Positions 9,039-17,488 of a DNA stretch of 35,487 bases are shown here, in pieces; position 1 is the first letter of the stretch, and each line of letters begins with the position of its first letter. A model generated the notes under the pieces. The model saw nothing but the letters and a program-made list of their open reading frames with translations. It had not been told where the DNA came from and searched no databases. Both the position numbers and the translations under genes were made by a program. The stretch comes from Deltaproteobacteria bacterium (GTDB lineage Bacteria; Bdellovibrionota_B; Oligoflexia; Oligoflexales; Bog-1112): positions 1 through 35,487 of the forward strand of contig CANIBL010000022.1 of the NCBI GenBank assembly GCA_947466225.1, in the 5' to 3' direction.

Positions 9039-9163
9039 GCGGAACCAGCTGCGCAGTCTCTGCACCTCCTTGCCGGGGTTAGGGAAATGCAGAGCTTGGG
9101 AAAGAAGCCCAGATGAGAAACGGCCGGCGCTCAGACAGAACCTTCCCACCTCTCAAAATCGCA
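9039..9163. repeat. Partial copy of the intergenic MITE-like repeat
   Basis: Positions 9039-9074 match the left arm of the element at 13452 (GGAACCAGCTGCGCAGT ... CTCCTTGCC). Two interior blocks are identical to it: CGGCCGGCGCTCAGACAG at 9121-9138 (13541-13558 in the other copy), and the block at 9142-9163 (13562-13583). The spacing differs by about 20-25 bp and the right arm is not recognisable, so this is a shortened or decayed copy in the same orientation. It occupies most of the 210-bp gap between pta and the 341-aa hypothetical gene. Confidence 0.75.
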
Positions 9164-9213
9164 GGCGGAAACGACGCGGTTGGTTCGGCAAAAAAACTCA
9201 CATCGTAAGAATA

Positions 9214-10167
9214 TCAGATCTTGCGTCGCAGGATATTGATGCAAGCGGCAGCTGCAATATCTTCTGCGCTAGCCCCACGCGACAGATCGCTCAGCGGACG
9301 GGGAAATCCCAAGAGGATGGGCCCATAGGCAGAAAATCCCCCGAGTCGTTGCACCAGCTTGTAGCTAATATTGCCTGCTTCGAGGCCGGGAAAAATAAGC
9401 ACATTGGCGTCTTGGAGGAGGGGGCTTTGTGGGGCTTTCTTTTGTCGGACTCTCATATCAAGGGCTGCATCTCCTTGTAATTCCCCATCGCACAAAATAT
9501 GCGGGCATTGGGTACGAAACAGCTGCACAGCCTGTTGTACTTTCTCCACAAAGGGATGCTGCGCTGATCCATGGGTAGAAAAAGAGAGAAACGCCACACG
9601 TGGGGTTTCTTGTAAGATGTGCTCACAAAGCCCCGCTGCCGAGATCGCAATCTCTACCAGCTGCTGGGGTGTTGGGTCGATTACCACGCCACAGTCAGAG
9701 AAGATATATCGTCGTGAGTCTTGGGTGAGCACAAAGGCGCCGCTGATGGTGCGAAGGCCCGCCTCTACGCCCAAAAGATGCAACCCAGCACGAATTACTT
9801 CCGCTGTAGTAGACACAGCACCTGCCAGCACAGAGTCTACGCGCCCCTGCCCCAGCATCCAGATGGATTGATACAGAGGTGTGCGAGCCCAAGCTGCCAG
9901 CTGGGCCTCGGGGTATTTGTCGCCCAATCGGGCGTGTAAAGTGGCAGTAACATCTGCCACAAGGGTCTCTACCTGCACCCATGTACCGGGGAGTCCCCCA
10001 GCCTTGTTAGGATCTCCCCATAACCAAACCTGGGCAGGTACTCCCCAGATTTCCAGTTGGCGGACAGCGGATTGAACCCGCGCATCATGGGATTCCGGCA
10101 GTGCCAAGCTCCAAGAAGTGGGCCGAGCTCGGTTTATCAAATGGGTAAGAAAATTAGATGGTTTCAT
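9214..10167 (-). CDS. pta: Phosphate acetyltransferase (monofunctional Pta type)
   Basis: Pta interconverts acetyl-CoA and acetyl phosphate, linking acetate metabolism to energy supply and acetyl-phosphate signalling. The 317-aa product is the size of the stand-alone catalytic Pta/Ptb domain. It shows the family motifs GLEAGNISYKL and LSDLSRGAS near the C-terminus and the central STTAEVIRAGL and SFSTHGSA segments. The frame is open upstream, but the ATG at 10167 is preceded by GGAGG at the right distance, so I chose it. No ackA is in the window. A phosphotransbutyrylase is the main alternative; STTAEVIRAGL and GSA motifs favour Pta. It diverges from the EAL gene at 10374 across 206 bp that holds no gene. 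Confidence 0.88.
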   Translation of the reverse strand: MKPSNFLTHLINRARPTSWSLALPESHDARVQSAVRQLEIWGVPAQVWLWGDPNKAGGLPGTWVQVETLVADVTATLHARLGDKYPEAQLAAWARTPLYQSIWMLGQGRVDSVLAGAVSTTAEVIRAGLHLLGVEAGLRTISGAFVLTQDSRRYIFSDCGVVIDPTPQQLVEIAISAAGLCEHILQETPRVAFLSFSTHGSAQHPFVEKVQQAVQLFRTQCPHILCDGELQGDAALDMRVRQKKAPQSPLLQDANVLIFPGLEAGNISYKLVQRLGGFSAYGPILLGFPRPLSDLSRGASAEDIAAAACINILRRKI

Positions 10168-10373
10168 AGGACCTCCTGTGGGTGAGTAAAATGTGCACAA
10201 ACAGGGGAATCCCTTGATTCTATGCGACTAAGAGGCAGCCGCACCCTACTTTTCCACAGGCACTGTGGATTGTTTTCTCCCCCACCCTTTCCTATCAGTT
10301 CTTTTGGCTTTCTGCCGAAAAGAAAAAGACGAATGGCTGGCTTGTTGCATATGATCCAAAAAGGAATCCGCCG

Positions 10374-12131
10374 ATGATTGGTTTTCTTGGTGTAGATGCC
10401 GCTTGCAAAAAAATGCTTCGACAATGTCTCTCTCAGCGTCAGGTTAAATTACAGAACCTGCCCCTGGGGTCCGCCTCCAATTTGCATCAACTCTATAAAA
10501 ATATCCATGTATGGTGCGGACTCGTGGCAGAGGCGGAGCATCCACAGCTCCCTCAGGCTGCATGGTTAGATTTACTCGATAGTCTGTCGGTGCGCATACC
10601 TGTGGTCATTGTAGGGCGCGTTGCAAGAAAAGACGCATTGCCGGTACCTCCAGATCGTACGGGTCGATGCCGCTGGCTTGTCGGCGCTACAGCAGAGGAT
10701 ATTGTACAAGCCCTGGCGAGTTTGGGTGCCATGGGGGTACAACCAGCTGGGGAAGAATCCATTCCTCTTTATACGCCGACGTTGGCCCTCGACATGTTGC
10801 AGCACTCTCGCTCAATGAGTTTACTGGTGATTCAAACCGCAGGTTTTCGCTCCATTGCCATCGAATACGGACAAGAAACCTATGAAGCATTGCGGGCCTG
10901 TTTTCAGCAGTTTTTATTGGAAAGTTGGGGGGAGAAGGGCAGTTTTCGCGCCAAAGATTTTCTTTGTAAAGCGGGTCTGACAAGCAGTGATTACTATATT
11001 CTCCTCGAGAGATCGCGCACGGACCAAGGGGTTCCCCCACCAGGCGCATTAGAGCGCATGGCAGATCGGTTATACATCCGACTGCAAAATCTATTTTGGA
11101 CAGAAATCTTCCGAAGTGGTCCAGAGCGTCGCTTGCCGAGCCTGCTTCGTACCATGCCAGCTTTCTCTGTCGGATATGCCAGTGCCTCACAAAATCCTTG
11201 CTTAGATGGGCTCGAAATTATCGAGCGTGCGGTAGAGAGCAGCAGAAAAGTGAGCGAAGTGCATCAGCATCGCATGGAGATCCGAAAGCGAGAGTTGGTG
11301 CAAAATGTGATTGAGAAAGAAGGGTTATTGGCGCCCCAATACCAAGCGGTCTTTCATCTTAAAAATCTGCCATTGCGTGATGTCGAGGCAGCAGTAGAAG
11401 GCAATACGATCTTGCCGTTAGCTCCGTTTCTCTATGCGTTTGAATCTCTGATTCGCATCAATGTCCAATTGGTGAACCAACTGTTAGAGCAGGAAGCCCC
11501 GATTCATTTAGACGCAAACCATCTTAAACCAGATGTGCTGTTTGCCATTGCCCATGAGGTGAAACTCTCGCTAGAACTAGATCAGACTTGCTTACGCAAA
11601 GCCATTTCCCATTTTCAAGGGGTGCCAGGTAAACTATTGGCCAACATTATGCCGCGAAATTTCTACCATATCGAGCAATTTCAATCGTGGTTTTCGGGGG
11701 ACCAAGAGATCATTTTCGAAGTATCGGAGTCAGAGGTTATTCGCAATTTATCCTTGTTGTTAGAGGCAAAAGCCAAACTTTCTCATCGCCGATTTTCCAT
11801 TGCCATCGACGATTTTGGCATGGGATATGCCGGTCTCGACCGTATTTTGGAAATCCGTCCTGAGGTGGTAAAGCTGGATCGTAGCTTGATCGAAAATATT
11901 CACGAGGAAAAACCCAAACAGGCGTATGTAAAAGGCTTGGTGGATACCACGCGCATGACAAAGTCCCTGTTGTTGGCAGAAGGGGTTGAAAAGATGGAAG
12001 AACTTCGGGTGTTACAGGACCTGGGTGTTGAACTGGTGCAAGGGTTTTTGCTTCACCGCCCTCAGCCCATCGAAGTGATCCAGGCTGCCTTGTACCCGAG
12101 TGGGAAATCTAAATATCCTTCTGCTGCATAG
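10374..12131 (+). CDS. EAL-domain protein, probable cyclic-di-GMP phosphodiesterase
   Basis: The C-terminal 260 residues of this 585-aa protein form an EAL domain, which hydrolyses or senses cyclic-di-GMP. The signature motif reads ESL (E357) rather than EAL. The other usual catalytic positions appear present: N424 in NIMPRNF, E449 in FEVSES, D479-D480 in DDFG, K500 in KLDRS, E536 in AEGVE and Q556 in VQGF. The N-terminal 315 residues are not a standard sensor. About 1-130 has a receiver-like feel (VPVVIVGR-type strand near 76-82), and 150-300 looks like a degenerate GGDEF fold without GGDEF. There is no membrane segment, so it is cytoplasmic. AAGGA lies about eight bases before the ATG. Confidence 0.85.
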   Translation: MIGFLGVDAACKKMLRQCLSQRQVKLQNLPLGSASNLHQLYKNIHVWCGLVAEAEHPQLPQAAWLDLLDSLSVRIPVVIVGRVARKDALPVPPDRTGRCRWLVGATAEDIVQALASLGAMGVQPAGEESIPLYTPTLALDMLQHSRSMSLLVIQTAGFRSIAIEYGQETYEALRACFQQFLLESWGEKGSFRAKDFLCKAGLTSSDYYILLERSRTDQGVPPPGALERMADRLYIRLQNLFWTEIFRSGPERRLPSLLRTMPAFSVGYASASQNPCLDGLEIIERAVESSRKVSEVHQHRMEIRKRELVQNVIEKEGLLAPQYQAVFHLKNLPLRDVEAAVEGNTILPLAPFLYAFESLIRINVQLVNQLLEQEAPIHLDANHLKPDVLFAIAHEVKLSLELDQTCLRKAISHFQGVPGKLLANIMPRNFYHIEQFQSWFSGDQEIIFEVSESEVIRNLSLLLEAKAKLSHRRFSIAIDDFGMGYAGLDRILEIRPEVVKLDRSLIENIHEEKPKQAYVKGLVDTTRMTKSLLLAEGVEKMEELRVLQDLGVELVQGFLLHRPQPIEVIQAALYPSGKSKYPSAA

Positions 12132-12159
12132 TTGCAAACCAAAACGCAATCGGTATAGT
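12132..12159 (+). promoter_or_regulatory. Putative sigma70-type promoter for sufS
   Basis: TTGCAA at 12132-12137 and TATAGT at 12154-12159 are separated by 16 bp. They lie in the 62-bp gap between the EAL gene and sufS, about 34 bp before the sufS ATG. The -10 box matches consensus at five of six positions and the -35 box at four of six. This is a by-eye call. Confidence 0.4.
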
Positions 12160-12193
12160 ACGGGGCATACGAACCAAAGAGGGGCCACTTTCC

Positions 12194-13420
12194 ATGCAAC
12201 CCACCAAAAAATATGCGCTGCCGGCTGAAGTGCGAGCCCAGTTTCCTTTTTTTGATACAAAACCTGAGATTCATTACTTGGACAATGCGGCTTCCAGCCA
12301 AAAACCCCGTTGTGTAATCGAAACGTTGCATCAGTATGATGCCTACGAGCATGCGAATATTCATCGTGGCGTCTATGGCATCAGCGAGCGTGCCACAGAT
12401 CGGTATGAAAAAGTGCGGGAGAAGTTGGCGGCCTTTCTCCATGCCAAGCGCCCAGAGGAGATGGTGTTTACCTCGGGTAGCACCGAAAGTTTGAATACGC
12501 TGGCGTTTGGCTTGGGTACACGTTTGCAACCGGGAGATGAAATTTTGCTCACGGTTGCTGAGCATCATGCCAATTTGGTACCTTGGCAGTTGGTTGCTGC
12601 ACGTACAGGGGCCAGAATTCGGTATATTCCCCTTACAGCTGACTATCGATTGGATCTCAACGCAGCCGCTGAGCTGTTTTCTCCTAAAACCAAAGTCTTT
12701 GCCTGTGCTCATATATCCAATGTGCTAGGCGTGATTCATCCGTTGGAGATATTGATTCCCATGGCACGTGCGGTTGGGGCAGCTGTGGTGATCGATGGTG
12801 CCCAGGGGATCGTGCATCTCGACGTGAATGTACAAAGCCTCGATTGTGATTTCTACGTGTTCAGTGGGCACAAAATGCTGGGGCCTACCGGTATCGGTGG
12901 GTTCTATGGGAAGTATGAAAAGCTATGTGAATTACCACCCTGGAAAGGTGGGGGTGACATGATCGAATCCGTTACGTTGGAGCAGTCGCGCTTTAAATGC
13001 CCCCCCCATCGTTTTGAAGCGGGAACGCCACCCATTTCTGCTTGTCTCGGCTTGGGTCGTGCGTTGGATTTTTATGCCACCCTCGATCGAGAGCGATTGG
13101 AAGCTGGTAATTTGGCATTGTCCAAACAACTAACAGCTTATCTGCGTGGCAGAAAAGGCTATCGGGTACTGGTGCCTGCCGACGAGACAGCCTGGGTGGG
13201 GATTGTGTCGTTTCATCATGAACGCATTCATGCCCATGATATGGCAGCAGTCGCAGATACTCAGGGGGTTTGTGTACGAGCAGGCCATCACTGTGCGCAG
13301 CCCTTGATGCAGGTTCTGGGCGTTACGGCAACTACACGTGTATCGCCCTATTTGTATAATACCCAAGCGGATTTGGATGCTCTGTTTCGAGCGTTGGAAC
13401 AGGTGGAGATGTTGTTATAG
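12194..13420 (+). CDS. sufS: Cysteine desulfurase, SufS type (group II)
   Basis: This is a PLP-dependent enzyme that takes sulfur from cysteine for Fe-S cluster assembly. The 408-aa product has the PLP lysine K227 in SGHKMLGPTG, the H125/H126 region AEHHANLVPW, the GSTES phosphate-binding loop (95-99), and the catalytic cysteine C367 in RAGHHCAQPLM, which is typical of SufS/group II enzymes. The ATG at 12194 is preceded by GAGGGG. No sufB, sufC, sufD or sufE is next to it, so the partner acceptor must be encoded elsewhere, or the enzyme serves a different sulfur pathway. It converges on the prlC operon, with the MITE-like element in between. Confidence 0.93.
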   Translation: MQPTKKYALPAEVRAQFPFFDTKPEIHYLDNAASSQKPRCVIETLHQYDAYEHANIHRGVYGISERATDRYEKVREKLAAFLHAKRPEEMVFTSGSTESLNTLAFGLGTRLQPGDEILLTVAEHHANLVPWQLVAARTGARIRYIPLTADYRLDLNAAAELFSPKTKVFACAHISNVLGVIHPLEILIPMARAVGAAVVIDGAQGIVHLDVNVQSLDCDFYVFSGHKMLGPTGIGGFYGKYEKLCELPPWKGGGDMIESVTLEQSRFKCPPHRFEAGTPPISACLGLGRALDFYATLDRERLEAGNLALSKQLTAYLRGRKGYRVLVPADETAWVGIVSFHHERIHAHDMAAVADTQGVCVRAGHHCAQPLMQVLGVTATTRVSPYLYNTQADLDALFRALEQVEMLL

Positions 13421-13451
13421 TGATTTTTTGATCTGGGGAACCTTGTTTATT

Positions 13452-13949
13452 GGGGAACCAGCTGCGCAGTTTCCCCAGCCCCCTCCTTGCCGTTGGCGGG
13501 AGAGAAACGAGAGCATAGAAAAGAATTCTATGAGGAGACACGGCCGGCGCTCAGACAGTATCTTCCCACCTCTCAAAATCGCAAGCAGCGCTCTCGTCAA
13601 GGACCCTTCACTCTCAATTGCGATTTGTGACCCGTTGGGCCCCTTCTGTCTGGCTGCCCGTGTCTGATCTCAGAATTCTTTCCCAAGCTCTCGTGTGCTT
13701 CTCCTCTTCGTAGAGGGAAGAATCGGATGGCAAGAAGATTCGAAGCTAAGGCCAAGGGCAGCAGCTTGGGGGACCCGCCCGGGTCGAGCGAAACCGATGT
13801 TCAATCAAGCTTACCCAAATCGCTCTGCGAGAGAGGGGGGGAGTACCAAGCGTCGCGCCGCCCTTGGGCAGATCTTCGAATCTTCTTGTCATCCCGATCT
13901 TCCATGCCTGGCAAGGAGGGGTCTGGGGAAACTCCGCAGGTGGTTCCCC
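13452..13949. mobile_element. MITE-like non-coding element with 40-bp inverted ends
   Basis: The 40-bp left end (13452-13491) and the reverse complement of the right end (13910-13949) agree at 37 of 40 positions. They start GGGGAACCA and end CCTCCTTGCC. The 498-bp interior encodes no credible protein. It contains blocks shared with 9121-9163 and a long internal hairpin (13724-13895). I found no clear target-site duplication. This fills the whole 554-bp gap between the convergent sufS and prlC genes. Related ends lie at 9039, 35395 and, more weakly, 23024. No transposase is in the window, so mobilisation would have to be in trans. Confidence 0.7.
13724..13895. repeat. Long internal hairpin within the MITE-like element
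   Basis: The arm at 13724-13762 (CGGATGGCAAGAAGATTCG and onward) is nearly the reverse complement of 13857-13895, with only a few mismatches near GAAGCTAAGG versus GAAGATCTG. This would fold a transcript of the region into a stem of about 38 bp. The loop is about 94 nt and has further short complementary G/C-rich pieces. Confidence 0.65.
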
Positions 13950-13974
13950 AGTAAAAAAAGAAGAAAGAAAAAAA

Positions 13975-16023
13975 TTAGGACAAACCCCCATGTCGCAGCA
14001 GCGCATCGATCTGAGGTTCTCGTCCCCGAAAGGCAACAAATACATCCCCAGGCGGCACACTACCGCCTAGTGCCAGCACCGTATGGCGAAACCGAGAACC
14101 TACGGTACGCAACGCGGCTGCATCTTCGAGCCCAGCCTCTTCAAACGCGCCAAATGCATCGGCACTGAGTACTTCCGCCCATTTATAGCTGTAGTAACCG
14201 GCTGCATAGCCACCCCCAAAAATATGAGAGAAGGCGCATAGGAATCGATCTTCTGGCAAGGGTTGTACGAGAGAGTATTGTTGTGCCAGCGTACGTTGTA
14301 CCTCGAATACTCCCTCCGGTTTCGTCGGTACATACTCATGATGCAAAAACAAATCCATCACGCCAAAATACCCTTGTCGCAAGGTACCATTGGCAACGCG
14401 GAAATTGCGATTGCGATACAGCTGCTCAAACCAACCCTCTGGCAAGGAAGCGCCAGTTTCATAATGTTTGGCCAAATGCAGCAATGTCGATCGATGGTAG
14501 CACCAATTTTCCATAAACTGACTGGGCAGTTCCACTGCATCCCATTCCACACCATGAATCCCTGCCACCTGGGGATAGTCCACCAGGGTCAACATATGTT
14601 GCAACCCGTGGCCAAACTCATGAAAGAGGGTCTCTACCTCTCGGAACGTTAGCAAAGAAGGCTCTGTACCTACAGGTGGGGTAAAGTTGCAGGTCAGATG
14701 GGCGACCGGCCACAGCAAGGCCCCCTGTTTTTGCTGTCGGCCTCGGCAGACATCCATCCAGGCCCCGGGTTGCTTGTCAGCAGGCCGACTGTACGGGTCC
14801 AAGAAAAATCCCGCAACGCGGATGCCCTTCTCCCATACTTCGTAAAAGCGTACGTCTTCGTGCCAGACCGAAACCGGCTCTGTACTGGGACGCACCTCGA
14901 TATCAAATAATACGTGCGCCAAGGAAAAGAGTCCTTCGAGTACGCGAGGTAATGCGAAGTAGGGTTTGAGGTCGTCTTCTGAAAGTCCTGCTTCTTTCTC
15001 TTCCAAGCGTTTGGCCCAAAACGGAATGTCCCAGTTTACCAATGGTAGAGCAGCGCCATGCTGCTGGGCAAAGGTTTCTAGGGTATGTTGCTCTTCCTCC
15101 GCTTTTTTCCAGGCTTTTTCTCGCAGGGAGGTTTCCAACTCCAAGACTTTATCTACGGAGGGCGCCATTTTTTGTGAGAGACTTAATGCCGCAAAAGAAG
15201 GGAAGCCTAGAATCTCGGCTTGTTCTTTTCGGGCAAGCAAAATGGCATGAATCAAAGGGGTATTGTCACAATCGCCACTTGAGGCTTTGGTAATAGAGGC
15301 TCGGTACAAGGTCTCTCGTAAAGCACGGTTTGTGGCATTTTCCAACACAGGTACATAAGCTGAACTTTCAAGGCTGGCAAGCCAAGGGCCAGCTTCCAGT
15401 GTGCTGGGTTTCTCATATTTTGCCTGGTAGCGAGCCGAGGCCAAAGCACACCATTCTGGGGAGAGCCCGTCGATGTCTTTCTTGTCATAGATGAGATGAG
15501 AGAATGCTTTGGTTGCATCCAGTACGTGGTTAGAGAATTCAGTCTGGAGATGATTGAGTTGTTGTTCCAATTCAGAGAATCGCGTTTTTTTCTCTGCAGA
15601 TAATCCCACCCCCATCAGGGTGGCTTCTTGCACTTTCAATGCTACCACTCGGTTTTGTACTGCGGAGAGTGAGGGATCTTGCTGAAGCTGGCACAATTTG
15701 TCGTACAAGGCTTCATTTTGGGAAACTTCAAGAGAAAAAGTCACCAACTTTGGCAAGTTGTCTTGATACGCTTGACGCAACGCTTCCGTATCTGCCACAT
15801 GATGCAAATGAGACACCGGCCGCCATACTTGCTCTACTTTTTCCAAGCAGGCAGTCAATGGATCCATCCACTCTTTCCATGTGATGGTGTCTTGTGCAGC
15901 CAGTTCGGCAATCTGAGGGCGAACCTCAGCTAGGACGGTATCTATGGCTGGGCTCACATGCTCAGGCCGGATGTCAGCATAGGCAGGAATGGCGGATAAA
16001 TCGCGTAACAGCGGGTTTTGCAT
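13975..16023 (-). CDS. prlC: Oligopeptidase A (M3 family zinc metallopeptidase)
   Basis: This cytoplasmic zinc endopeptidase degrades short peptides, including cleaved signal peptides in known homologues. The HEFGH motif (H468-E469, H472) sits almost exactly where it does in E. coli PrlC, and the product is 682 aa against 680. The MQNPLL N-terminus, AWMDVCRGR, LTCNFTPPVG, WDAVELPSQFMENW and FSHIFGGGYAAGYYSY segments all fit PrlC. A TTG at 16035 would add four residues, but the ATG at 16023 matches the family start. It lies 12 bp after the stop of the membrane-protein gene, so it is the last gene of the ceramidase operon. Confidence 0.95.
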   Translation of the reverse strand: MQNPLLRDLSAIPAYADIRPEHVSPAIDTVLAEVRPQIAELAAQDTITWKEWMDPLTACLEKVEQVWRPVSHLHHVADTEALRQAYQDNLPKLVTFSLEVSQNEALYDKLCQLQQDPSLSAVQNRVVALKVQEATLMGVGLSAEKKTRFSELEQQLNHLQTEFSNHVLDATKAFSHLIYDKKDIDGLSPEWCALASARYQAKYEKPSTLEAGPWLASLESSAYVPVLENATNRALRETLYRASITKASSGDCDNTPLIHAILLARKEQAEILGFPSFAALSLSQKMAPSVDKVLELETSLREKAWKKAEEEQHTLETFAQQHGAALPLVNWDIPFWAKRLEEKEAGLSEDDLKPYFALPRVLEGLFSLAHVLFDIEVRPSTEPVSVWHEDVRFYEVWEKGIRVAGFFLDPYSRPADKQPGAWMDVCRGRQQKQGALLWPVAHLTCNFTPPVGTEPSLLTFREVETLFHEFGHGLQHMLTLVDYPQVAGIHGVEWDAVELPSQFMENWCYHRSTLLHLAKHYETGASLPEGWFEQLYRNRNFRVANGTLRQGYFGVMDLFLHHEYVPTKPEGVFEVQRTLAQQYSLVQPLPEDRFLCAFSHIFGGGYAAGYYSYKWAEVLSADAFGAFEEAGLEDAAALRTVGSRFRHTVLALGGSVPPGDVFVAFRGREPQIDALLRHGGLS

Positions 16024-16035
16024 GAAAATTCTCAA

Positions 16036-17478
16036 TTAGGTGGTGGAAGGCTGCAGCAACTCGGTGGCAAGTGCTTCGCTGACACAAGTTCCCTTGGAGA
16101 GAATCAGGTGAAACAGGGGGAATTTTGCACCCAATTCCCGCAAAATGTCCAGTTCTTTCTGGATATTTTGCTCTGTGGGAATGGCATCGAGTTGCGTTTC
16201 AATGACGTGATTTTGACGCTCGATTCGAACCTGTTCCGCTTGTACATGCCGGCGATGACGGCGGTTTTGGTTCCATTGACTGCAAGTGCGTACCCCAGCG
16301 GCTCCTTGGCGCACCACATAGTCACCACTGCCATATAGGATCGAAGCGACAAGCAAGACGGTACAGAAAATTTTGTCCAGCACATTTTCTGTGAGAACGA
16401 TCCCCCCTTCTAGTGCGAGTACAAGTGAGGGAAGTAGAATCGGGGCAGACATAAGGAGAGCGCCTACCCAAGTGTATCGCTCCCAGCAAGCATCATCCCA
16501 TCCGGAATCAACAGCTGGCGCTAGCTCTTGAGTGGGATATTCGGTCTCCCAGCAGTGATCGATATATCGATAAAATCGATGATCTGACCCAGGAGGGCAT
16601 GTGATACATCGAGGCAAGCGCTCTGCAAGCACCCCGATGCCGGAAAACATAGCGACGACACCGATCCCAAAAGCTATGCCAGCGATAACAGCTCTGTTGG
16701 GATTTTGCAATTTCCCATGCCGCAGAAATCGATTGAATTGGATGTGTGTTGCGAAGGAGGGAGTATGGAAAGAAACAGGGGCTGAGGCGGTCGTCGTCAC
16801 GCCAGTTCCTATCTCTACTTGCACAGAATCCGCTTGGGGGCGCTGTTGTTCCAACTCAGTTATGGAATGAGCTTGTGCTGCCAAAATGTCTCGATCTGAT
16901 TTGCCTGCGAGAATCTGTGTCAATAGTTCTTGCATATGGGCCAATATCCACTCTGGGTTTTGTTGCTGGGATTTAGGTGCAAGAGGGTCTTGAATCCTCT
17001 CTTTGTGGGGGAAAAACGCTTTCATCATCTGTAGCGCATAGGCAAGCATCTGCGTCTGGGCTGGGTCTTCTTCTAGGGAAGCAATATGCTTTTTCAAAGC
17101 ATGAAAGGCTTTGGGAAATGTAGCGTGAATTGTCGCAAACTCTGCTTGGGATAAAGAGCTGATGGCTGCCGCCGTCATGGCAGAATCTGTTTTCGCCAAT
17201 GTAGCATATAGCTGCTGTATGCTGTGCTCCACTTGATCAAGAAAAGCCGGTTTCAAAAATTTCTTTTCCCATTGTTCCAACAATCGAAGCAGTTCGGCCT
17301 TGATTTTGTCGAAAGCAAATTTTTCATATGGTGCAACTTGAGGCTGTGGTCGCGGTATCGTCGCTTCATACTGGGGGGGGGGTACATCTGACGCGATATC
17401 TGGTGATTGATCTGTTGCGCAAACCGTCCCTGCAATTCCGATGACAATCAATATTAACCCAGCCCACATTTTTTTCAT
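16036..17478 (-). CDS. Exported membrane protein of unknown function
   Basis: No family recognised. The 480-aa product starts with a signal peptide or anchor (MKKMWAGLILIVIGIAGTVCA). A long helical, soluble-looking region follows (about 30-235). Two or three hydrophobic segments come next (around VIAGIAFGIGVVAMFSGIGV, WVGALLMSAPILLPSLVLAL and KIFCTVLLVASILYG), then a basic, helical C-terminus. A cysteine-containing loop (CITCPPGS ... CWETEY ... ACWERY) lies between membrane segments and could form disulfides outside the cytoplasm. The ATG at 17478 has AAGGAG upstream. It is 10 bp downstream of the ceramidase stop and 12 bp upstream of prlC, so the three are co-transcribed. The topology would suit a surface or secretion-associated protein. 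Confidence 0.65.
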   Translation of the reverse strand: MKKMWAGLILIVIGIAGTVCATDQSPDIASDVPPPQYEATIPRPQPQVAPYEKFAFDKIKAELLRLLEQWEKKFLKPAFLDQVEHSIQQLYATLAKTDSAMTAAAISSLSQAEFATIHATFPKAFHALKKHIASLEEDPAQTQMLAYALQMMKAFFPHKERIQDPLAPKSQQQNPEWILAHMQELLTQILAGKSDRDILAAQAHSITELEQQRPQADSVQVEIGTGVTTTASAPVSFHTPSFATHIQFNRFLRHGKLQNPNRAVIAGIAFGIGVVAMFSGIGVLAERLPRCITCPPGSDHRFYRYIDHCWETEYPTQELAPAVDSGWDDACWERYTWVGALLMSAPILLPSLVLALEGGIVLTENVLDKIFCTVLLVASILYGSGDYVVRQGAAGVRTCSQWNQNRRHRRHVQAEQVRIERQNHVIETQLDAIPTEQNIQKELDILRELGAKFPLFHLILSKGTCVSEALATELLQPSTT

Positions 17479-17488
17479 CCCAACTCCT

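Noticed and set aside
12194..13420. Kynureninase or other PLP enzyme instead of SufS
   Set aside because: The RAGHHCAQPLM cysteine and SGHKMLGPTG lysine motifs are specific enough for group II cysteine desulfurase.
16024..16035. TTG start extending the M3 peptidase by four residues
   Set aside because: The ATG at 16023 matches the conserved family N-terminus; the TTG follows the upstream stop codon only by chance of frame.
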